Assembly (NCBI GenBank): GCA_020027965.1
Contig: JAHRHE010000004.1
Coordinates: 48,120 to 112,119 of the forward strand
Length of the DNA: 64,000 bases
Source of the DNA: Nitrospirota bacterium
GTDB taxonomy: Bacteria; Nitrospirota; Nitrospiria; Nitrospirales; Nitrospiraceae
Direction: 5' to 3'
Both the position numbers and the translations under genes were made by a program. The notes below the pieces were generated by a model, which saw nothing but the letters and a program-made list of their open reading frames with translations, did no database searches and was not told the origin of the DNA. This document shows positions 26,813-36,321 of this stretch, in pieces. Each line of letters begins with the position of its first letter. Position 1 is the first letter of the stretch.

Positions 26813-28016
26813 GCTCCACCGTCCCCGCACATAACTTCATGTAGATCCTGGCGATCCGACTCGCAATCACATCCACGCCATAATTGTCCCTTGCGTAGGC
26901 AGAGAGGCGTTGTGGATCAAATTCTCCGAGCCGACTCACGATACTGAGAAATCCCTGAGTGAGTCCTTCTCTGGAATTCTCCACCAACTCGCCAATACTC
27001 TCGTCACGGATTGTTTCCTCAGGACCGCCACAGCGGGTGCTCAGGACCGGACGCCCACAAGCTAGCGCCTCGATCACGATGATTGAAAACGTTTCGAGCT
27101 CGCTGGATACAACCAGAAAATGATGCCGCCTGAGGTACGAAGCTATCTGGTGCCTAGGCGCCGTCGGGTAAAATGAGACTACCCTCTCTAGGTGTTGCGA
27201 CCGAACATATTCGCGTACCTCCCCTTCAAGAGGTCCCATACCGACCATGGACAAGCGCAAACGAGGGTCGTGCTGCAAAGCTGAGGAAAAGGCCTCGAGG
27301 AGTCTAGTCAGCCGCTTGACCGCATGGAACCCTCCAACCCACAGTGCTCTGATCGTGCCGTCCTCCGGGGGCTGTTCTTCCGTCGGGTAGAATAAGTCTG
27401 GACGCATGCCGTTGCCGACGACTTCTATCTTGTCCGGCCACTTAACCTTGACGTGCCGAAGGATGTCTCGCTTCAGTGCTTCGCTCACCGCGATCACCAC
27501 ATCCGCTTGGTTAATCGCACGTTGCGTCACCCATTTCATGCATGGCCCCGCCGTCAGGGCCGAAAACGGGCCGGTATGCTCCGTTAGCACCATCGGCACG
27601 CCGCTGTGCCTCGCCAACCATACGCCCGCAGTTCCATCGAGCCAAGCGGTATGTGCATGGACCACGTCATAGGGAAACGATTGTCTTATCGAGTCCGCTA
27701 ATTGCCTGACCTCGCGGAGATAACAGGCTGCGCCCAAACGTCCCCAGAACCCAGCGTAAGGCGCTGAATACATGAAGTACATGACTGGCACACGATTCAA
27801 TTCCTGCCACTTAGGCAATACTCCGGCATTTCGTGAGGAGCATAAGTGCCGCAAGCCATTGACGCCGAATCTTACCGCAAAGCCCTCCGGGTTCCCGACA
27901 ATAACCCGCGCATCGATGCCCAGTTCACGCAAAGCCACCACCTGCTCATGAACAAAGATTCCGTCCCAATCATCGGATTCTCGTGGAAACATATGGGAGA
28001 CGACAAGCACCTTCAT
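26772..28016 (-). CDS. GT4 family glycosyltransferase
   Basis: The 414-residue product has the full GT4 layout: MKVLVVSHMFP start, VVHAHTAWLDGTAGVWLAR, EHTGPFS, VIAVSEALKRDIL, VVGNGMRPDLF, then ALWVGGFHAVKRLTRLLEA and the donor-binding SELETFSIIVIEALACGRPVL. It resembles teichuronic acid/capsule GT4 enzymes, but the sugar donor cannot be told. It overlaps the next methyltransferase gene and lies 21 bases after the CgeB-like paralog B. Confidence 0.85.
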   Translation of the reverse strand: MKVLVVSHMFPRESDDWDGIFVHEQVVALRELGIDARVIVGNPEGFAVRFGVNGLRHLCSSRNAGVLPKWQELNRVPVMYFMYSAPYAGFWGRLGAACYLREVRQLADSIRQSFPYDVVHAHTAWLDGTAGVWLARHSGVPMVLTEHTGPFSALTAGPCMKWVTQRAINQADVVIAVSEALKRDILRHVKVKWPDKIEVVGNGMRPDLFYPTEEQPPEDGTIRALWVGGFHAVKRLTRLLEAFSSALQHDPRLRLSMVGMGPLEGEVREYVRSQHLERVVSFYPTAPRHQIASYLRRHHFLVVSSELETFSIIVIEALACGRPVLSTRCGGPEETIRDESIGELVENSREGLTQGFLSIVSRLGEFDPQRLSAYARDNYGVDVIASRIARIYMKLCAGTVEHDGLPSRASQISL

Positions 28017-28037
28017 GGAGCTAAAGGGTTACTCCCA

Positions 28038-29348
28038 TTACAAAATCATCCACTTTACTCGTGAGAGGAATCGGATCGGCGTGTAGCGCCATTGGTTCAT
28101 AATGCGGAAAAATGACTTTCCAGATCTTGAAGCCTCAAAATGCGCGTAGTGCCAAAGCACGCGGTCGCGGAGCCGTAACAGGAAATACGCCAGCCGACCC
28201 GCTAGGGACAAGGATGGCTGAACAGGTTCCGCTGGATCGATGATGGTTTCCTCGACCTCTCTCACGAAAGTCCGATAGCTCCACTTCCCGGAAGCTACGA
28301 TATCTTCATACGCCTGGTCAGCAATGCGATCGACTAAGTTGTCATCCGCTAATGCCTCGAACACTTCGTCCAGATTGGAATAGTCGTTCTTGAGAGGAAT
28401 GTAATGCCGCCACGGCTGAAACACACCGTTGTAGCTTCCTTCGAGCAAAATCTGACATGTTCGCGTGATGCAGGCTTCGAAGTGGCGAGGCGTGAGCATT
28501 CTATAGTTCATCCTGTGATCTTGATTCGGGAAACATTGATCACGTGTTTGCTTAAAGGTGGCGTCGGGGTGCCGCAGTAGATATTCTTCGACTCGTCTCT
28601 TTACCGATCCGTTTTTATCCAAAACGCTCGCGCCGCCTTCGACGCCCAGCACAGCACGGCATCGAGACAGAAACTCGAACCACTTATCGCCAACCAGGAA
28701 GTCAACCGACGCCGGATTGTTGATATCAATTTTCAGGCCCCGCTTGCGAGCCGCTTCACCAACAATCTGCGCGATTTGAACTTTCCGCATACCATGTTCG
28801 CCAAGCCAATACGGATTGTTCGCAGCTCGGTAACCAATATCGATACTGCGAGTCATTTCACCGCCTTTGCTCCTCCACGTACGGCGCGTTTCATCTACAT
28901 ACCCTGGCAATATTGTGCGAACGTTTACCCTAGCAAGGTCTAGCATTCCGTATATTTTCTCCCAGTCGGCCTGCTCGCTCAAGGTAAGAACATCTGTTAT
29001 ACCTACGTCTTTCAGAAACGCTACCACTACATCCATGTTAATGAATTCATCTTGTGGCAAAGCTATTTTGACGCATGCGAGTTTCTTGAGAAGAGTACAT
29101 GGTTCAGCGTGCTTTCGAAAATATTCCGGCGACCAGTGCATGGACAGGAAGATCGTGTCGAATACCACCCCGTCAATCTGCAAGTGGCGTAGCAGGTACC
29201 ACGGCACGCCGAAACCCACATTAATGTATATGACCCGGTGTTTCGAGTACCGTTTCCAACATAGAAGATGGGCTTCGTTGGTTGCCCGCAGCGGGAGCCA
29301 GTGGCGCGCATGAAAGAAAACGATCAGAGTCTTAGGCTTGTGATTCAC
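28038..29348 (-). CDS. CgeB-like glycosyltransferase, paralog B
   Basis: The 436-residue product shares with paralogs C and D an N-terminal domain with IALPQDEF, the DIGYRAANNPYWLGEHG block, the LGVEGGASVLDKNG block and PRHFEACITRTCQILLEG followed by HYIPLKNDYSNLDE. It is much shorter than C and D at the C-terminus and lacks their WDHSAV domain. The GTG at 29348 is preferred; a frame extension adds 24 residues. By family it is a GT-B glycosyltransferase; donor and acceptor are unknown. It lies in the AT-richer part of the locus. Confidence 0.75.
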   Translation of the reverse strand: MNHKPKTLIVFFHARHWLPLRATNEAHLLCWKRYSKHRVIYINVGFGVPWYLLRHLQIDGVVFDTIFLSMHWSPEYFRKHAEPCTLLKKLACVKIALPQDEFINMDVVVAFLKDVGITDVLTLSEQADWEKIYGMLDLARVNVRTILPGYVDETRRTWRSKGGEMTRSIDIGYRAANNPYWLGEHGMRKVQIAQIVGEAARKRGLKIDINNPASVDFLVGDKWFEFLSRCRAVLGVEGGASVLDKNGSVKRRVEEYLLRHPDATFKQTRDQCFPNQDHRMNYRMLTPRHFEACITRTCQILLEGSYNGVFQPWRHYIPLKNDYSNLDEVFEALADDNLVDRIADQAYEDIVASGKWSYRTFVREVEETIIDPAEPVQPSLSLAGRLAYFLLRLRDRVLWHYAHFEASRSGKSFFRIMNQWRYTPIRFLSRVKWMIL

Positions 29349-29446
29349 TAAACACCATTTCCGGTAAGGTAGCGAAATCAGTGGGGGGCATGCGCCGGCC
29401 GCGGCCACCACAAGCCGCACAACATGTATGGTTTCCCACGCTTACT

Positions 29447-30211
29447 TTAGAACGCACCACAATTGGGCGTGACATAATATTTACGACCAAGGACCGTAAA
29501 ATAGGCCGGTTCGAAAGGAGGGAAGTAAAATGCACGTGCTTTTCTTGTAACATCCTCTATATTTGATACATCCTTTATCTCCCGATGGAGGTTCAGAGCA
29601 TCCCGAGCATAAAACCGTCCCTCCCCTGTAATGGCTTGACGTGGTAAGGTTACGCCTTCTCCCAATGCCTTAATCAATGCCCCAAACAGCTTAACACCAG
29701 CTTCATTTGCCTTTGTATATAAAGAATACGCTGTCTCGTCAGGATCAATCGGAAAAGTCTCCTCAAACGCTACGTCTCCGGCATCGACCTTGCTGACCAT
29801 TCGATGCAATGTCACACTATAGACCTTATCATCATTCAATAATGCGTGATTAAATGCGTTGTATCCGCTGTAATTCGGAAGTTTGGCGAGATGCAGATTG
29901 TAAGCATGTTCGCCGACCAGCTTCAACATTTCATCTGGCAGGATCCAGTTGTGTTGAACTGAGAGGAGTGCATTAATTTTGTACTTGCGGATGAGCTGCA
30001 TAATGTCGGACTCATGACGTTTGGCATTGTCGATGACTGGAATCCCACGCTTGTTGCATAGGCTATAAATGTCGTTCGTGGACCACCATACTTTGGCACT
30101 GGCATTCGTCACAACGCCAGTTACTCGCAAGTTGGAATAATCCGACTCCAGCAGGACATGAAAACATCGTTCACCTATTGGCTTCTGCCCCAGATAAAGA
30201 ATTCGTATCAT
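29447..30211 (-). CDS. N-formyltransferase (Fmt-like, probable sugar N-formylation)
   Basis: The 254-residue product is a formyltransferase-fold enzyme using N10-formyltetrahydrofolate. The catalytic triad is visible as Asn105 and His107 (YNLHLAKLPNYSG) and Asp143 (VDAGDV). The setting in an O-antigen locus and short length argue for N-formylation of an amino sugar nucleotide (VioF/WbkC-like) rather than Met-tRNA formylation. Its ATG overlaps the stop of the SGNH hydrolase gene (ATGA), so the two form a coupled pair. The region is clearly AT-richer than its surroundings, suggesting later acquisition. Confidence 0.82.
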   Translation of the reverse strand: MIRILYLGQKPIGERCFHVLLESDYSNLRVTGVVTNASAKVWWSTNDIYSLCNKRGIPVIDNAKRHESDIMQLIRKYKINALLSVQHNWILPDEMLKLVGEHAYNLHLAKLPNYSGYNAFNHALLNDDKVYSVTLHRMVSKVDAGDVAFEETFPIDPDETAYSLYTKANEAGVKLFGALIKALGEGVTLPRQAITGEGRFYARDALNLHREIKDVSNIEDVTRKARAFYFPPFEPAYFTVLGRKYYVTPNCGAF

Positions 30212-30864
30212 GGTAACTCGCTTAAGACCTTATCTATGGCAGGCCACACTATACTAAAATACAGATCGTGCCCTGCTTCACTGAGATGCAAAAGATCTGA
30301 CAACAGAAATGTGAGCAGGCGCTTTCTGTCTCCGGCAGTAGTCTCTCGAAAAGCACTTTCAATATCGTTTATGACCACGTAGTCTCCAAAAGCCTTGGCA
30401 ATCTTACAGATTATTTGGTTGTACTGTTCATTTTGCTCCTGATAAGTAACCTTAGCGTTTGGCATCAAGTCCTGGTCAAGACCAGTCGGATGATTCGTGT
30501 TAAGTATGACTCGCTGTGCACCAAATATTCTGGCTCGTGCGATTATCTCTTCGAGGTTAGCTGCGAACGCCTTCGGACTAACCCGTGGGTGCCCTTTGTC
30601 AGTTTCCCAAATATTGCAGTCATTCATACCGAACTGGATTAATAACACATCTGGGCTATGCGATTGAACTTCATACGGCATTCGCTCGAGGGCTTGCCTT
30701 GTTGTGCTTCCGTTTACAGCCGCATTAATAACTATGATTTGGGAGTCGGGCTTATTGTACTTAAGACTGACCCGTTCTGAGATTCGCGTTACCCAACCTC
30801 GATGAATTGAGACGCCTTGGCCAACACAAATTGAGTCTCCAAAAAAATACAGATGCTTAATCAT
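30208..30864 (-). CDS. SGNH/GDSL-family hydrolase or acyltransferase
   Basis: The 218-residue product has the SGNH motifs: GDS at residues 9-11 (FFGDSICVGQG), a Gly/Asn pair (NAAVNGST and FGMNDCN) and the C-terminal Asp-x-x-His (SDLLHLSEAGH). Such enzymes deacylate or esterify glycans. No signal peptide is seen, so a cytoplasmic substrate is likely. It is translationally coupled to the downstream formyltransferase and shares its low GC content; the two may have arrived together. Confidence 0.82.
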   Translation of the reverse strand: MIKHLYFFGDSICVGQGVSIHRGWVTRISERVSLKYNKPDSQIIVINAAVNGSTTRQALERMPYEVQSHSPDVLLIQFGMNDCNIWETDKGHPRVSPKAFAANLEEIIARARIFGAQRVILNTNHPTGLDQDLMPNAKVTYQEQNEQYNQIICKIAKAFGDYVVINDIESAFRETTAGDRKRLLTFLLSDLLHLSEAGHDLYFSIVWPAIDKVLSELP

Positions 30865-30939
30865 GGGTTACGGACGCCCAAGAAGTTGCTTCAACGTTCG
30901 TACTTCCTACCTGGATTCGCTCCCTGCTCTGTAAGCGAT

Positions 30940-31848
30940 TTACACGAAATCGCACCTCTTGCGCGCGACCACGGTAACTTCAATAGGTCGCATCAACAGC
31001 CTGGCCCACTGGTTTGGCCATAACGCGACATCGAAAGGATGGTTGATGCCGCGCATCAGTGAACCCAGGATGCGTTGATGCAGCCAGCGGGTGAGTTTGG
31101 TTACCGTCCACCACGGCTGAGGCTTGTCCGCCCAATACCCATCAAACTCGAAGCGTTCTACCGCGAAACCACCACTCTTCATTATAGATTTCAGAAGGCC
31201 CTTGTTGAAGCTACGCAGATGAACGAATTGATACTTGCAACCTCCGTGCGGCGAATAGCTCATCAGGCTCTCCAGATACGGCACACGGATGTACGCAGTT
31301 CCTCCTGTCTTCAATGCACGATTCACACAAAACAGGAATGAACCCACGTTCAGGACATGCTCAAGCACGTCCGTGCAGACCACAAGATCAAAGGCATTCT
31401 GAAATGGGAGGTTCTCAACATTGGCGATCAGCGGAGTGACACGTGAATCCTGTTTGAGCTGACGGAGATAAGGCAGGGCGATATCCACAGCATGGATCCT
31501 TGTTGCTCCCTTCTCGAGGAGACTCTTGATCACATATCCTTTGCCGGTCCCGATTTCGCATATGGCAAGGTCGCTCAGATTCTGGATATAGCTGACAAGT
31601 TTTTTTGCCTGGTTTTCCAAATACCGCTCAGGCTGTATACTTTCAGAAATATCGTCTCGCGCAATAGCGTGGTAGTTGTCGGAGTAGATCTTGAATAGGG
31701 GATTAGACCGATCTTTGGACGATAAAAAGACTGGAATCCCTTCCCAGAACTCCATCGCCCAGCCGCACGAAAAGCACGCTTCGGCATTGCCATCACGGAG
31801 AACAACCGAGCAGTTCGGACAAATCACCGTGCCCATATTTGTGTTCAT
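30940..31848 (-). CDS. SAM-dependent methyltransferase with zinc ribbon
   Basis: The product of about 302 residues has an N-terminal zinc ribbon (CPNC near residue 10, CFSC near 26), then AICEIGTGKGYVIKSLLEKG as SAM motif and DLVVCTDVLEHVLNVGSF. It resembles the methyltransferase at 16265-17275 in layout. I prefer the ATG at 31848; a GTG at 31890 that overlaps the wzt stop would add 14 residues and give coupled translation. A neighbouring wzt suggests a role in chain capping or sugar methylation, as in some ABC-dependent O-antigen systems; this is inference. Confidence 0.78.
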   Translation of the reverse strand: MNTNMGTVICPNCSVVLRDGNAEACFSCGWAMEFWEGIPVFLSSKDRSNPLFKIYSDNYHAIARDDISESIQPERYLENQAKKLVSYIQNLSDLAICEIGTGKGYVIKSLLEKGATRIHAVDIALPYLRQLKQDSRVTPLIANVENLPFQNAFDLVVCTDVLEHVLNVGSFLFCVNRALKTGGTAYIRVPYLESLMSYSPHGGCKYQFVHLRSFNKGLLKSIMKSGGFAVERFEFDGYWADKPQPWWTVTKLTRWLHQRILGSLMRGINHPFDVALWPNQWARLLMRPIEVTVVARKRCDFV

Positions 31849-31886
31849 TGAGTATACGAATCGTGATCCAGCATGGAGTGCATCCC

Positions 31887-33320
31887 TCACAACGGGCGTG
31901 AGGCCTCGCTGGAGCTCATTTCCTCGATTGCAATCCACGCAGACGGCAGTTTGAATACCGACTCGTCGTCCGGGTACTCGTTCGTGACCCTGATCTCAAA
32001 GCTTCGCGAGAGGAGGTCATAAAACTTGGCTGAACCCAAGTGCTTGAGGTCTAACGCGTGATATATTGCCGCGGAAAACAAGTACGTGCCATTTCCAAGT
32101 AGAAGCTTGTCGAAATGGAGTCGAGCTCGTCTTCTTCCACCTGCCGGCAGACTGAACTCAAATCGCTCGCTGCAATCACGTGCCAGCCATTGCCCGCGTT
32201 CGGAGAATATCACGATACAGAAGTAGCAGGGATACTTCCCGGCCTCCTCGGCAATGATCTGAATCTCGATATCCATCGGCTGCCCAGTCCGAAACTGGCG
32301 CTTCTCCGTTCCCGCTTCGTCCAATAACCGGACTCGCTCAATCTTTAGACCGGACCCGCCACCGCTCCACCGAGAGATGCCGCCGATTGAAACCGGTCCC
32401 ATGGAGGTCTCTTCAGCTTGGTCCTGCTGTCGAACTCCGGCCAGTACCTGATCCAGCACTCTCTGCTGCAACCACTTCTTTTCCTCCAGAAGCCGCGCCT
32501 TGCCAGCCGCATTCGATCCGACCCTCTGTGCATTCTGCTCGTGATGCAACTGCTCACTCTCGCAGCTGAGCCGCTGGTTGAATTCCTCGTAGGCCTTGAC
32601 CACGTGAAGAGGATGGCCGTCGAACACAATCTCTCCCTTTTCCAGCCAGACAGCACGATTGCAGAACTGTAGGATTTGTGGTGTCGAATGAGATACCAAC
32701 AGCAAGGTACAGCCAGACGAGGCCAACTTCTCCATGCGATGAGCCGACTTCGCGCTAAAGTATGCATCACCAGCCCCCAAGACCTCGTCTACAATCAGGA
32801 TGTCTGGTTTGATCGCTGTAGCCGCAGCGAACATCAAGCGCGCCTGCATTCCCATTGAGTAGGTTTTCAGCGGTTGGTTGAGAAACTCGCCCAACTCGAC
32901 GAACTCCACGACATCCTCAATGGCATCTTCAAGCTCTTTGCACGACAATCCGTTATAAACGAGAGAGTAACGGATGTTGTCATGACCGGTGAACTCGGGA
33001 TGGAAGCCAAGACCGACTGTCATCAGGGCCTGGACCTTGCCGTTCACTTGAACGACTCCACTCGTGGGTGAAAAATTACCGGTCATGAGCTTGAGGAGCG
33101 TGGTCTTTCCCGCCCCGTTCCGCCCGACGATGCCCAAGCGTTCCCCACGCTTGACCTCCAGAGTGATATTCTGCAGCGCTTGGTAATATCTCCCATCTCG
33201 GCCGCCCCAGAAGGCCAGCTTCCCTAAGCCCAGCACATCGAGTACTTTTACGGACATACTACCGTACAAACGGTATGCCTTCGACACGTTGGTCAAGGAG
33301 ATGGCAACTGGATCACGCAT
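31887..33320 (-). CDS. wzt: O-antigen ABC transporter ATPase with carbohydrate-binding domain
   Basis: The 477-residue cytoplasmic ATPase energises export of a lipid-linked glycan with Wzm. Visible are Walker A GRNGAGKTT (66-74), the signature YSMGMQA (154-160), Walker B ILIVDEVLGAGD (174-185) and the switch His211. After the ATPase domain a charged, Gln/Glu-rich linker (about 245-320, probable coiled coil) leads to a beta-rich Wzt_C domain (about 325-455) that in known systems recognises the chain end. The long linker is unusual. It overlaps wzm by 8 bases. Confidence 0.9.
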   Translation of the reverse strand: MRDPVAISLTNVSKAYRLYGSMSVKVLDVLGLGKLAFWGGRDGRYYQALQNITLEVKRGERLGIVGRNGAGKTTLLKLMTGNFSPTSGVVQVNGKVQALMTVGLGFHPEFTGHDNIRYSLVYNGLSCKELEDAIEDVVEFVELGEFLNQPLKTYSMGMQARLMFAAATAIKPDILIVDEVLGAGDAYFSAKSAHRMEKLASSGCTLLLVSHSTPQILQFCNRAVWLEKGEIVFDGHPLHVVKAYEEFNQRLSCESEQLHHEQNAQRVGSNAAGKARLLEEKKWLQQRVLDQVLAGVRQQDQAEETSMGPVSIGGISRWSGGGSGLKIERVRLLDEAGTEKRQFRTGQPMDIEIQIIAEEAGKYPCYFCIVIFSERGQWLARDCSERFEFSLPAGGRRRARLHFDKLLLGNGTYLFSAAIYHALDLKHLGSAKFYDLLSRSFEIRVTNEYPDDESVFKLPSAWIAIEEMSSSEASRPL

Positions 33321-34113
33321 AGTCCAACATTACCCTTTTTGCACGCTGAAACACCCAGAATCCGGCACTACAGCTGATGAGACCAAACCCCATAATGCAG
33401 GTCAGAATAACCGCCGACGGTGGGCGACCGAACACAATGACCTCATGAAAACCGATGACAAAATAAGAAAGGGGGTTCATAAAGACCAACGCTCTCATTG
33501 ACGCCGGAACCATCTCATTCGTGTAGGCAATTGGACTGACAATCAGGAGTACCATGGTCACGAACATCAGCATCTGTTGAATATCGCGGAGCACAAGGCT
33601 GGCAAGCGAAAGCACCCAGACGAGCCCCATCACGAACATGAGCTGGAAGAGCCAAACAAAGGGCACAAATAATGCGGTCCACGTGAGCTTGCCCAACGCG
33701 ATCGAGAAAACTAGTACCAGCGCAAGTCCTACCACGGCCGACGCCTGAGTAGCCAGCACTGACCGCAGGGGCACAAGTTCTGAAGGGTACACCGTGTTAA
33801 GCAAAATCGCCCGGTTCAAGGTAAGAGACGACGACCCACAACTCAGGGCTTCGCAAAAGGCAAGACAAGGAACAAGGCCGCTGAGGATGTAAAGAACGTA
33901 TTCAAAGCGACTCAAGGAAGCCGGCTGGATTCGGAATATAACCAGGTAGACTAGCGAATAGATGGCCAACAAGATAAGGGGCGACAGCAATACCCACAAG
34001 AGACCCAGTACCGATCCGGCGTACTTTTGGCGAAGTTCTGCCGAAGTCGTGCGAAAGAGGATCTCCCGATATTGGAATGCCGATACGAAGGAATTTGTTA
34101 GAAACGAAAACAT
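33313..34113 (-). CDS. wzm: O-antigen ABC transporter permease
   Basis: The 266-residue inner membrane protein is an ABC-2 type permease with about six membrane segments. The N-terminal amphipathic region (ELRQKYAGSVLGLLWVLLSP) and the late IVSPIAYTNEMVP...NPLSYFV motif are typical of Wzm/KpsM proteins. With Wzt it should move undecaprenyl-linked polysaccharide to the periplasmic face. Its end overlaps the wzt start, a strong sign of a two-gene export module. No Wzx flippase is seen in the window. Confidence 0.9.
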   Translation of the reverse strand: MFSFLTNSFVSAFQYREILFRTTSAELRQKYAGSVLGLLWVLLSPLILLAIYSLVYLVIFRIQPASLSRFEYVLYILSGLVPCLAFCEALSCGSSSLTLNRAILLNTVYPSELVPLRSVLATQASAVVGLALVLVFSIALGKLTWTALFVPFVWLFQLMFVMGLVWVLSLASLVLRDIQQMLMFVTMVLLIVSPIAYTNEMVPASMRALVFMNPLSYFVIGFHEVIVFGRPPSAVILTCIMGFGLISCSAGFWVFQRAKRVMLDYA

Positions 34114-34170
34114 GGCACCATGTATCTCAATTGATCCTGAAAGGCAAGAATGTCCGCGATCTCACACATG

Positions 34171-36033
34171 TCAGTCGCCCTCTCGCTTTACCTTCTGAAG
34201 CATCCGTTCGCGGGCGGACCCGCGCCGCCGACAACCATCGAGCCGACCAAGGGGGGTCGCCCCTGTCCCGGTCCGCATCGGAGAATCCTCTCCGAGCACG
34301 CACTCCTGGTAGATTTCGTGCGCGAGCGGCTGTACGAGCATCCCAAGGGCCTGGAACTCGTGGATGCCGTGGGCGCCAACGAAGAACGCGATTCGCTTGG
34401 ACCAGCAGAGCGGGTACAGAATCTCGGCACCGACCGCCGAGTGATCCCAGACGATCCTCGTCGAGCCACTGTCCAGATCATCTGCAGTGACTCCACCCGC
34501 CTCGCTGGCGCTTTTGCCGTTGGCTGCGCCCGATCCGATGGGCTCGCTCCTGAACAGCAGCACACCCTGTTTGCCGAGGAACCGCACCGTAATGGCGCCG
34601 GTCCGAGGCTCCTGAAGTCTGCCGGCTCGCAACTCCTGGAGCAGACGCAGAAGGAACAAGTCCAGCACCAGTCCGGACAGGCGGAGCCCCTTTGGTCGCT
34701 GTCGCTGGAGGAGCTGTCCCAGCACGATCGACCTAAGCAGGCGGCTCGAGAAGAGCAGTTTCAAGGCGATTCCAGCCTTCAGCAGGTATACGTGCGGCCG
34801 ACGGAAGAACCCGCGAGCGACCTGTCGTTCATCTTCGGACAGCCTGGCTGCCGCCGTCCCAACCCACCAGAAGCTCCCCGCCGCCATGCCGGATGGGCAC
34901 TGCGCCGGTAGCGACCGACTTGCACGATCGACGATGATCGCCGATTCGATCTGCTCGGCGAATCGGGCCAGCGTGTAGCGGCCGCTCAGGAAGATGTCAC
35001 AGTACGCACGTTCAGCAACTCTCCTGAGCAGGTCCGTGTCACGGACCTGCTCGAGGACCTCATCCACGTTCGAAAAGTCTCGTCTCAGCGGGATGTAGTG
35101 CTCGTACGGGCGCAGCACCCCGCTGTAGTGGCCTTCCACGAGCACCTGGCAGGTCTTGGTGATCACCGCTTCAAGGTGCCGCGGGCCCAGCATAACGATT
35201 TCATGAGAGTCCCAGCCGTCCGGCATCTTTTCACTGATCTCTTCGAACGAAGCGTTGGGGTGAGCGCTCGACAACGATTGGATCCTGGCTCTGAGCTCAC
35301 CACGGCGATCCAGCGCGCTGGAGCCACTCTCGCATCCGATCACGGTTCTTCCCGAGGCCAAAAAATCCAGCCACCTCGTGCCCATGATGGCATCTTCCGC
35401 GCGCGTCGAGATGTCACAGGTCAATCCGTGGGCTTTCGCGCGCTCTCCAAACACATCAGCAATCCGATGCTTCAACTGCCCCTGTCTGCCAAACCAGTAC
35501 GGCAACCGGGATGCCCGATAGACGATGTCATACGGTCGCTCGGCCATCGGCAACATCTTCGTCGCCTGACGAGCTGCAGTCTGTTCGTCGATGTATCCTG
35601 TGAAACATCCATGGAACCTCGCCTTCTGGGACATTCTTGGATAGAGCAACTCTCGATGCTGTTCATCAACAATGGTGAAGATACTTGTGATTCCCAACTC
35701 CGAGAGCCATTCATCCAGAACCTCGCTGTGGTCGTAGTCGTCCTGAGGCAGCGCGATCTTCGTGCAGTGTAGATTTTTCACCCATGTGAGAGCCGCCCTC
35801 ATTCTTCCGAAGTACTCTGGCTCAAACCATCGACAGCATAGCAGGGTGGTATGGAGGACGACGGCGTCCAGATACCGGCAGAAGGCCCGCTGCCAGGGTG
35901 GCGTCCCATAGGACATGTTCCAGGAGAGCACCTGGTGCCTGTTCCCGCTCGCCTCCAGCACAGCGAGGTGCTGCCGAACCGAGAGAGGCATCCGCTCAGC
36001 GTCCTTGTGCCAGGAGAGGACCAAGATCCGCAT
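34171..36033 (-). CDS. CgeB-like glycosyltransferase with unrecognised C-terminal domain, paralog C
   Basis: The 620-residue product starts MRILVLSWHKD at an ATG preceded by GGGGGT. It has IALPQDDYD, DIVYRASRLPYWFG, IGCESGSSALDRRGE and PRHLEAVITKTCQVLVEG followed by HYIPLRRDFSNVDE, all shared with paralog D and in weaker form with A and B. Beyond about residue 400 lies a region of about 200 residues, shared only with D, that ends in IVWDHSAV..EILYP and IAFFVGAHGIHEFQAL. I do not recognise that domain. It lies directly upstream of wzm-wzt in the transcription unit. Confidence 0.78.
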   Translation of the reverse strand: MRILVLSWHKDAERMPLSVRQHLAVLEASGNRHQVLSWNMSYGTPPWQRAFCRYLDAVVLHTTLLCCRWFEPEYFGRMRAALTWVKNLHCTKIALPQDDYDHSEVLDEWLSELGITSIFTIVDEQHRELLYPRMSQKARFHGCFTGYIDEQTAARQATKMLPMAERPYDIVYRASRLPYWFGRQGQLKHRIADVFGERAKAHGLTCDISTRAEDAIMGTRWLDFLASGRTVIGCESGSSALDRRGELRARIQSLSSAHPNASFEEISEKMPDGWDSHEIVMLGPRHLEAVITKTCQVLVEGHYSGVLRPYEHYIPLRRDFSNVDEVLEQVRDTDLLRRVAERAYCDIFLSGRYTLARFAEQIESAIIVDRASRSLPAQCPSGMAAGSFWWVGTAAARLSEDERQVARGFFRRPHVYLLKAGIALKLLFSSRLLRSIVLGQLLQRQRPKGLRLSGLVLDLFLLRLLQELRAGRLQEPRTGAITVRFLGKQGVLLFRSEPIGSGAANGKSASEAGGVTADDLDSGSTRIVWDHSAVGAEILYPLCWSKRIAFFVGAHGIHEFQALGMLVQPLAHEIYQECVLGEDSPMRTGTGATPLGRLDGCRRRGSARERMLQKVKREGD

Positions 36034-36321
36034 CGGGACTACCCCCACCGCCCGCCGTCGCTGGACCCATAGGATTCAGCTTGATCCTGAATAGAGGTTC
36101 TCAGGTTTCCGCGGTTAGAACATCGCATAGCAACACGAATGACCATCTTCTCCAAGGGCGAATAGTGCGACACCGACGACCTCCCCTCCATCATGGTTCC
36201 CTTCGTATCAATGGGAATAGAAGGCCTTAGAGTTGCTGGATGCATGCGCTGATCTTCCCCGCGCCTGGTCCACACTCGATCTCTTGCACAACCCGAGATA
36301 GTGGTCGCGTCCCCTCGGCCA

